Positions 58,197-64,000 of a stretch of DNA of 64,000 bases are shown piece by piece. A model generated the notes under the pieces. That model was not told where the DNA came from. It saw nothing but the letters and a program-made list of their open reading frames with translations, and ran no database searches. Source of the stretch: Roseburia hominis (GTDB taxonomy: Bacteria > Bacillota > Clostridia > Lachnospirales > Lachnospiraceae); NCBI GenBank assembly GCA_040702975.1, contig CP159990.1, positions 3,472,001 to 3,536,000 on the forward strand. The letters are read 5' to 3'. How positions within the stretch are numbered: position 1 is the first letter of the stretch; every line of letters starts with the position of its first letter. The position numbers and the translations under genes are program-made.

Positions 58197-59096
58197 TTAT
58201 AACTGAAACTCTTTAAGCAACTGTTTTTGATACTCCGGTTCATTTGTTGCCCTCACCATATCCTCTATCCGCCCTTGCCTGATCAGTAATGCATTCAAAT
58301 CATTGATTCTGCTTAAGCCTTCTTTTCTACCTTCTTTTCTACCTTCTTTTCTACCTTCCTCACGTCCCTCTTCTCTCGTCTGGAGCATATGCCGTTCTTC
58401 ATCATACTCATAAATACTCATATTCTTCGCCTCCGTTCGATATTTTCTCAGAAACTCTCCCAAAATCCCTTCGTTTATACACTCAGTGATTGCCTTTTCC
58501 ACAGCCTCGGCAAGCGGGATATCCTCCGCGTATCTTCGCACCCGTGCGGTATACTCCGCATAATCTGCCAACGTTTTACACGTTTCCATAATCCCACGAT
58601 TATAACCCGGATTGATATTCAACATCACCACCCTCACTTCCAACGCCGGGTTTTCTTCCGCTATCGTAAAAGCATCTGATAATTTCAGCTCCACCCTCTC
58701 CGGCTGCTCCTCTTCACCATTATAAAATATTACAAACTTTGGAGTAGCTAACCGAATCAACTTTCTTCCATACAGATTATCGTCCCTCGTCAGACCGGAA
58801 TACAGATCCGACACATACATCAAAAATCGCAACGGCAAATTAGGATTATATGTCGATTGATGCTCGTAAAGTGACAATCTGGAGTCAATAATGAACGAAA
58901 TGTCGTTGTGCATGGACATATATATTGCATTTTTCAAAGTATTGATTTCTAATAATTCCGGGTCTTTATAAGAGGTCTGATTAATTGCATTATATAGTCC
59001 CAACAATTCTCTTTTCTCGCTGAATATCATCTCAAACAGGCGAGATTTATATGTACGGTTTACTGTTATCTCTTTTTCATCTAAATGTTCAGCCAT
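58197..59096 (-). CDS. Rpn-family PD-(D/E)XK nuclease / putative transposase-like protein
   Basis: 299 residues from ATG 59096 (MAEHLDEKEITVNRTYKSRLF) after CAGGAGGAT. The core has SFIIDSRLSLYEHQSTYNPNLPLRFLMYVSDLY, where the Asp, Glu and Gln fit a PD-(D/E)XK-like active site, and ATPKFVIFYNGEEEQPERVELKLSDAF. The C-terminal arm has the family's GREEGRKEGRKEGRKEG low-complexity repeat and a final helix. Rpn (PDDEXK transposase-like) proteins promote RecA-independent recombination; no terminal inverted repeats mark it as a mobile element here. Confidence 0.85.
   Translation of the reverse strand: MAEHLDEKEITVNRTYKSRLFEMIFSEKRELLGLYNAINQTSYKDPELLEINTLKNAIYMSMHNDISFIIDSRLSLYEHQSTYNPNLPLRFLMYVSDLYSGLTRDDNLYGRKLIRLATPKFVIFYNGEEEQPERVELKLSDAFTIAEENPALEVRVVMLNINPGYNRGIMETCKTLADYAEYTARVRRYAEDIPLAEAVEKAITECINEGILGEFLRKYRTEAKNMSIYEYDEERHMLQTREEGREEGRKEGRKEGRKEGLSRINDLNALLIRQGRIEDMVRATNEPEYQKQLLKEFQL
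58321..58356 (-). repeat. Three exact 12-bp tandem repeats in the Rpn gene
   Basis: TCTTTTCTACCT occurs three times head to tail (plus strand), encoding Glu-Gly-Arg-Lys units. Copy-number changes would keep the frame. Confidence 0.9.
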
Positions 59097-59437
59097 AACG
59101 TATCCTCCTGCTCTCTGTGGTATATGCATTCGGATCTCATGGACTTAAGCTAAACCGAATAGCTGAACTTTGTATCACAAACTACTATATCTTGATTTTA
59201 ACACACTTTCCAAACGCATTCCACAAAAATGTAAATCTAAAATGTCATCAAAAGGAAATCTACGACAGAAAATGTCTTAGAACTCCGAAACTCCCGAAAT
59301 AGGGTTACCTCAATATACAGCCAGAATTGTGCGAGCAGGCTGTTTTGAAATTGGGGTAGTTCCAGTATACCGCGGAATATCGAAGTATTCAATGTGAAAA
59401 TACATTTTTTAATCAATTCTTGTAAAGCTTTTATCCA

Positions 59438-59466
59438 TTGACTTTGCCATATCCATGAAGTAATAT
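59438..59466 (+). promoter_or_regulatory. Promoter of the first MATE gene
   Basis: TTGACT, 17 bp, TAATAT on the plus strand, about 100 bp before the ATG. A palindrome ATTACC-c-GGTAAT at 59494-59506 follows and may be an operator. The remainder of 59097-59561 shows no gene. Confidence 0.6.
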
Positions 59467-59561
59467 TTTATATGGACGATTTAAGATAGCTGGATTACCC
59501 GGTAATATAAGATAATCCACCATTATCATTAGAATACAGAAATTAAAATGGAGGTACTCCT

Positions 59562-60899
59562 ATGCAAAAGGATTTGACACAGGGCAGTGTGATCCGTAAC
59601 CTGCTCTATTTTTCTCTGCCCTATCTTCTTTCCTGTTTTTTACAGACTTTTTACGGGCTCGCAGACTTGTTTATTACGGGCCAATTTAACGGGGCAAATG
59701 TCATCTCGGCGGTTTCCATCGGAAGCCAGGTGACACATATGCTGACGGTCATTATCGTCGGGCTTGCCATGGGGACAACGGTGACCATCAGCCACGCCAT
59801 CGGCGCAAAAAAACCGGAGCAGGCGGCAAAAGGAATCGGAAATACCGTCTCCCTTTTCGCAGTATTTTCTCTGCTCCTTACCGTAATCCTGATTCTTTCG
59901 CTGGATCAGATCATCGCGGTGATCTCCACCCCGCCGGAAGCGGTTTCCCAGGCGAGAGATTATCTGCTGATCTGCTTTGTCGGCGTTCCGTTCATCACCG
60001 CATACAATGTGATCAGCAGTATTTTCCGGGGTCTCGGCGACAGCAAAAGCCCTATGTATTTCGTAGCGATTGCCGGCATCATCAATGTCGTACTGGATTT
60101 TTTATTCATCGGTCCTATGAAAATGGGGGCTGCGGGCGCTGCTTATGCGACAGTGATCGCCCAGGCGCTCAGCGTCGTCTTCGCACTTTTGGCCCTGACG
60201 CGCCGTAAGCTTGGAATCCCCTTAAAAAAACAGGATTTTCACTTTGACCGCAGTGCGCTTTCTTCTATATTAAGAGTAGGTGTCCCGATTTCCGTCCAGG
60301 ATGGATTCATTCAGGTATCCTTCCTCGTCATTACCGCCATTGCCAATAGCCGGGGCGTTGTCGCGGCGGCAAGTGTGGGAATCGTGGAAAAGATCATCAG
60401 CTTCCTTTTCCTTGTTCCCTCTGCCATGCTCTCCTCCGTATCGGCGATCGCGGCGCAGAATGCCGGGGCCGGGCTGCATGCTCAGGGGCGGAAGGTGCTC
60501 AGATACGCTGTTGAAATCTGCGTGGTATTCGGCGGGATCGTAGCAATCATCTGCCAGTTTTGGTCTGAACCGATTCTTGGCCTCTTTGTCCATGACAATC
60601 CTGACGTCATCATCATGGGCGGCCAATACCTGAGGGCCTATGTATTTGACTGTATTGTTGCCGGAATCCATTTTTGCTTCAGCGGGTATTTCTGCGCATA
60701 CAACAAGGCATACCTCTCCTTTATACATAACCTGGTCTCTATTTTGCTGATCCGGATACCGGGGGCTTACCTGGCTTCCGTACATTTTCCGCACACCCTG
60801 TATCCTATGGGTCTTGCGGCGCCGCTGGGTTCCCTGCTCTCCGCACTCATCTGTATCAGCGTATTTTTCATACTCAGAAAAAAGGGGCAAATGAAGTGA
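59562..60899 (+). CDS. MATE-family efflux transporter
   Basis: 445 residues, 12 membrane helices in two MatE halves. It opens KDLTQGSVIRNLLYFSLPYLLSCFLQTFYGLADLFITGQF, typical of the DinF/NorM-like bacterial branch, and the C-half begins SSILRVGVPISVQDGFIQVSF. Exports cationic drugs or metabolites using Na+ or H+; substrate unknown. ATG has GGAGGT 7 nt upstream. It is transcribed against the flanking Rpn and kinase genes, which places it as an insertion between the two-component system and the ABC exporter. Confidence 0.93.
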   Translation: MQKDLTQGSVIRNLLYFSLPYLLSCFLQTFYGLADLFITGQFNGANVISAVSIGSQVTHMLTVIIVGLAMGTTVTISHAIGAKKPEQAAKGIGNTVSLFAVFSLLLTVILILSLDQIIAVISTPPEAVSQARDYLLICFVGVPFITAYNVISSIFRGLGDSKSPMYFVAIAGIINVVLDFLFIGPMKMGAAGAAYATVIAQALSVVFALLALTRRKLGIPLKKQDFHFDRSALSSILRVGVPISVQDGFIQVSFLVITAIANSRGVVAAASVGIVEKIISFLFLVPSAMLSSVSAIAAQNAGAGLHAQGRKVLRYAVEICVVFGGIVAIICQFWSEPILGLFVHDNPDVIIMGGQYLRAYVFDCIVAGIHFCFSGYFCAYNKAYLSFIHNLVSILLIRIPGAYLASVHFPHTLYPMGLAAPLGSLLSALICISVFFILRKKGQMK

Positions 60900-60917
60900 T
60901 CCGCTTCATTTGCCTGG

Positions 60918-61940
60918 CTATTTGGCGCCTGCCGGGAGAACGATTTCAAACATACTTCCAGGGTTCATCATCTTCACTCTTACCAGCCCGCCGTGCCTGC
61001 TGACGATTTCCCTCGTCAAATAAAGCCCCAGACCAAATCCCTCCTGATTCGTCACATTTTTGCCGCGATAAAATCTTTTAAATATCTCATTTACTTCCTC
61101 TTTAGCAATTCCAATCCCATAATCCCGAATACCAATTCGATAGGACAACTCATTTTTGTCTGTACAGATCTCTATCACACTACCCATTTGACTATATTTC
61201 ACTGCATTGTCAAGCAGATTGTAAATGGCCTCGCCCAGCCAGTTCTCATCATGGGGAAGTTCTGTCTTTGCTCCCTCGGAATGCCAAATACGAAACTCAA
61301 TGTCCTTTTCCTTTGCGCGTGTCCGGATACGATCCGCTGCTGCAGACAGCGTACCCTGGATATCATCGCTATTCTTCCGGATCTGAATGATCCTCCCCTC
61401 CAGGCGCGCCATTTTCAGGAAACTTTCCGTCAAAAACTGCAACTTCTTCCCGGAATCCGCCACGGCGTTCAGATATTCTCTCTGCTCGTCCTCAAGAGAA
61501 GTATCCTCCAAAAGCTCCAGGTAGGTCTGCACATTTGCAAGCGGATTCCTCATCTGATGTGCGATTTCGGCAATCAGTTTCCGAATCTCGTCATAGTCTT
61601 TCTGAGATTGCTGCTCAATTCCCTCATACATTTCCTTAAGTCTGGCAAACTGATACCGAATTTTTGACAGCTCTGTATCTGAAAATTCCGCCGGAAAATT
61701 CTCCCACTTCGCCTTTGCGCTTTCTGGATTCACAGTACATTTTTTCTTTTGCGCATCATTTTGCCCACTCTTCCATTCTTCTGCAGGGGTACCTTCCCGG
61801 TACTTTTTTCTATTCAACATTTCACCCAATATCTGCGAGACAGCCTCCAGCTCACTCTGGCGACGCCGATGTTGAAAGGCCCAAACTATTGCATCATTTA
61901 TAATCAGTAAAACTGCTCCCGCTATAATCCACTTCAACAT
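60918..61940 (-). CDS. Sensor histidine kinase
   Basis: 340 residues. One N-terminal membrane helix (IIAGAVLLIINDAIVWAF) and about 90 further linker residues, so there is almost no extracellular sensor. DHp domain IRKLIAEIAHQMRNPLANVQTYLELL (phospho-His), then N box YNLLDNAVKYS, G1 DYGIGIA, F box FKRFYRG and G2 GFGLGLYLTREI. Such intramembrane kinases commonly detect flux or state of an ABC exporter. 7 bp after the regulator gene. Confidence 0.92.
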   Translation of the reverse strand: MLKWIIAGAVLLIINDAIVWAFQHRRRQSELEAVSQILGEMLNRKKYREGTPAEEWKSGQNDAQKKKCTVNPESAKAKWENFPAEFSDTELSKIRYQFARLKEMYEGIEQQSQKDYDEIRKLIAEIAHQMRNPLANVQTYLELLEDTSLEDEQREYLNAVADSGKKLQFLTESFLKMARLEGRIIQIRKNSDDIQGTLSAAADRIRTRAKEKDIEFRIWHSEGAKTELPHDENWLGEAIYNLLDNAVKYSQMGSVIEICTDKNELSYRIGIRDYGIGIAKEEVNEIFKRFYRGKNVTNQEGFGLGLYLTREIVSRHGGLVRVKMMNPGSMFEIVLPAGAK

Positions 61941-61947
61941 ACTTTAT

Positions 61948-62622
61948 CTACTCCCCAAAACGATACCCGATTCCAAATATATTCTGAATCAATTTTTCTC
62001 CCTCGGGCGCCAGTTTTTTGCGCAGGCGGTTGACCGTCACGCTCACTGTATTTTCTACTACGAACACTCCCTTTTGATCCCAAATATGGTCAAGAATCTG
62101 TTCTTTCGTCAAAATCTGTCCGGCATTTTCCACAAAATAGGAAAGAAGGGCGTATTCCTTTGGGCTAAGGCTGATCAGACCGCCCTGGCAGGTCACTTTC
62201 CCTGCCTGTAGATTCACTTCAACTTCGCCATATTTGCGGATATCCGATTCCTTCCCGCCTGCCGCCCGGTATCTTCCCAGAACCGCTTCGATCCGCTTAA
62301 TCAGCACCTTCATGGAAAATGGTTTCACCACATAGTCATCCGCCCCGGCCTCAAAAGCTGACATCATCTCTTCCTCTTCATCCAACGCCGTCAAAAAGAT
62401 GGCAGGGATTTTCCTCTCTCTCGCAATTCTTGTAAGCAGTTCCCTCCCGTCGCCGCCGGGCAGGTTAATATCTATAAGCAGAAGATCCGCCATTTCCATT
62501 CTCCCGTCACAGGCCTCACTGCAGGAAAAAGCGGAGACTGTTTCATAGCCGGATTTACCAAGTGCTGTTTCGAGGGCTTTATTTAATAGTCTGTCGTCTT
62601 CTATCAGTCCTATTCTGGCCAT
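61948..62622 (-). CDS. OmpR/PhoB-family response regulator
   Basis: 224 residues. Receiver: acidic pocket LIEDD near the start, phospho-Asp in LLIDINLPGGDG, Thr/Lys switch FLTALDEEEE and VVKPFS. Winged helix: SPKEYALLSYFVENAGQILTKEQILDHIW and VTVNRLRKKL. Pairs with the adjacent kinase and probably acts on the TTTGTTAGA repeats at the ABC exporter. Confidence 0.95.
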   Translation of the reverse strand: MARIGLIEDDRLLNKALETALGKSGYETVSAFSCSEACDGRMEMADLLLIDINLPGGDGRELLTRIARERKIPAIFLTALDEEEEMMSAFEAGADDYVVKPFSMKVLIKRIEAVLGRYRAAGGKESDIRKYGEVEVNLQAGKVTCQGGLISLSPKEYALLSYFVENAGQILTKEQILDHIWDQKGVFVVENTVSVTVNRLRKKLAPEGEKLIQNIFGIGYRFGE

Positions 62623-62643
62623 AAATCAATCACCCCTTTCGTC

Positions 62644-62655
62644 TGTTAGCTAACA
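62644..62655. promoter_or_regulatory. Palindrome TGTTAGCTAACA before the two-component operon
   Basis: A perfect 12-bp palindrome 22 bp upstream of the response-regulator start. Its half-site TGTTAG is the core of the repeats at the ABC promoter, so autoregulation is plausible. The remainder of 62656-62976 shows no gene. Confidence 0.5.
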
Positions 62656-62976
62656 TATATCTCTTTTAAATGTTTTGACAAACCAAAATCTCCTTTTACG
62701 CTACACTGCTCAACTACCAGTATACCGTACTATCTATAAAAAGCAATCTTATAGAGATAATCACCAAGAACAAATAAAAAAATCCGTCTGTTCCAACGTC
62801 AATCGCCTCATATCTTCCCACCTCACTTCATATTTCCTCTTCCCGCCGCCAAAATTTCATGTTAAAATAATAGCTGGTAGATAAAGCCATAAGGAATGAA
62901 TCAGAGCATATCCCATCAAATGAAGGATTCTCTATCAAATTTTTCAAACATAAGACAAGAAAGAAGTGACCCGTCT

Positions 62977-64000
62977 ATGAGATCGCAACAGGTAGATTTC
63001 GGAGGTGCGAATGTACGGCGCAATATTCTCGCCGTAGCGGCTCCCATGCTTACCGCACAGATTCTGAATCTACTCTACAATATTATTGATCGTATTTATA
63101 TAGGAAAGATTCCCGGTGAGGGGACCATCGCTCTGGCCGGACTCGGCCTTTGTTTCCCGGTGATCACCATGGTAACGGCATTCGCCAATTTATTCGGAAG
63201 CGGAGGGGCTCCGCTATGCTCCATCGCGCGCGGGAAGAAGGATATGGCCGGGGCGCAGAAGATCATGACTAATGCATTTTTTATGCTGATTGTGACCGGA
63301 CTTGTTCTCACCGTGTTCGGAATGCTGTTTCACCGCCCGATCCTCTATCTGTTCGGCGCGAGCGATACCACCTATCCTTATGCTTCAGGGTATATGATGA
63401 TTTATCTGATAGGAACCGTCTTCGTCATGATCTCCCTGGGCTTAAATCCGTACATTAACAGCCAGGGATTCGCAAAGACCGGTATGAAGACGGTCATATT
63501 GGGAGCCGTAAGCAATATCATTCTGGACCCGATCTTCATTTTCGGGCTGCACATGGGCGTGCAGGGGGCGGCGATCGCGACCGTTATCTCCCAGCTTTTA
63601 TCCGCTATGTGGGCGCTTCTTTTTCTGACCGGAAAAAAGGCGGAGCTTACTTTATGTTTCAAAGGATTCCGCCCGGATTTTTCCTGTATCGGTCAGATTG
63701 TCCGGCTCGGTATTTCCACCTTCGTGATGTCCTTTACCAACGGGCTGGTCCAGGTGGCCTGCAACAGTATGCTGCAGACCTTCGGAGGGGACCTGTACAT
63801 CAGCGTCATGACGGTCATTAACTCCGTCAGAGAGATTGCAAGCGCGCCGGTCATGGCAATCTCTGACGGCTCTACTCCAATCATCAGCTACAATTATGGA
63901 GCGGCCAAATATGATCTGATGAAAAAGGCGATCCGCTTTATGACGCAGCTTGGATTTACATATACCGTAATCATCTGGGGACTGATTTCAGCCTTTCCGG
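62977..64000 (+). CDS. MATE-family efflux transporter, 5' part (cut by window end)
   Basis: 341 codons present, no stop. Starts MRSQQVDFGGANVRRNILAV with AAGAAAGAAG upstream, then IAAPML-type entry and MatE motifs TAQILNLLYNIIDRIYIGKI, NLFGSGGAPLCSIARG and LDPIFIFGLHMGVQGAAIATVISQ. It is only distantly like the first MATE gene and closer to the MepA-like branch. C-terminal half of the second repeat lies outside the window. Confidence 0.9.
   Translation, partial: MRSQQVDFGGANVRRNILAVAAPMLTAQILNLLYNIIDRIYIGKIPGEGTIALAGLGLCFPVITMVTAFANLFGSGGAPLCSIARGKKDMAGAQKIMTNAFFMLIVTGLVLTVFGMLFHRPILYLFGASDTTYPYASGYMMIYLIGTVFVMISLGLNPYINSQGFAKTGMKTVILGAVSNIILDPIFIFGLHMGVQGAAIATVISQLLSAMWALLFLTGKKAELTLCFKGFRPDFSCIGQIVRLGISTFVMSFTNGLVQVACNSMLQTFGGDLYISVMTVINSVREIASAPVMAISDGSTPIISYNYGAAKYDLMKKAIRFMTQLGFTYTVIIWGLISAFP

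Noticed and set aside
58321..58356. CRISPR-like direct repeats
   Set aside because: The repeats are contiguous 12-mers within a coding region and have no spacers. No CRISPR array or cas gene was seen anywhere in the window.

Overview
The window looks like a chromosomal segment of an anaerobic Firmicute, most likely a gut-type Lachnospiraceae (order Eubacteriales). The 16S sequence reads as clostridial. Other pointers are glycine-reductase-family selenoproteins, a T-box trp operon, strong AGGAGG ribosome binding sites, near-consensus sigma-A promoters with 16-17 bp spacers, a stand-alone AICAR transformylase beside a PurO-type IMP cyclohydrolase, and a split Mrp/Mbh-like antiporter. I cannot fix the genus from sequence alone. 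Nearly all genes lie on the minus strand. Plus-strand genes are the polysaccharide deacetylase, the TetR regulator, a ferredoxin remnant, one hypothetical gene and two MATE transporters.

Layout. 1-355: start of a secreted-protein gene broken by a frameshift. 0.7-4.7 kb: pckA, a small membrane protein, thrC. 4.8-11.9 kb: complete trpEGDCFBA operon behind a tryptophan (UGG) T-box. 12-13.8 kb: PdaA-like deacetylase and a HAD phosphatase. 14-19.5 kb: one rRNA operon in the order 16S-5S-23S, driven by three tandem promoters. 19.8-25.7 kb: a selenocysteine-dependent reductase cluster (BCCT carrier, proprotein, Sec-containing substrate subunit, GrdA) with a divergent TetR gene and twin palindromic operators. 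The carrier suggests glycine betaine reduction, which yields trimethylamine and acetyl phosphate. 25.7-32 kb: two DUF3841 paralogues, radA, a small acidic protein, clpC preceded by a YtrA-type GntR gene, then a strongly folded 173-bp inverted-repeat element. 32.3-36.9 kb: ECF sigma with a membrane partner, glmM, trpS. 37-38.2 kb: remnants of a divergent Rrf2/ferredoxin pair plus stacked hairpins. 38.2-42 kb: mscL, an ArsP_2-type permease, a Zn/Cd P-type ATPase and its separate metal-binding protein. 42.7-52.3 kb: ten-gene Mrp/Mbh-like operon with four antiporter-type subunits and no catalytic module. 52.5-54.4 kb: last two steps of IMP synthesis. 54.5-62.6 kb: FtsX-type ABC exporter and an OmpR-type two-component system, separated by an Rpn-family gene and a MATE gene. 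The window ends inside a second MATE gene.

Functional links. The T-box ties trp transcription to uncharged tRNA-Trp. The TetR protein probably controls the reductase operon through TAAACNCGTTTA sites, one of which overlaps the carrier's -35. The response regulator probably controls the ABC exporter through 11-bp-phased TTTGTTAGA repeats. The most unusual items are the folded 173-bp element, the selenoprotein betaine-reductase operon, the four-antiporter Mrp operon, the double truncation at about 37.24 kb, and a recurring palindromic motif placed just after terminators or gene ends.
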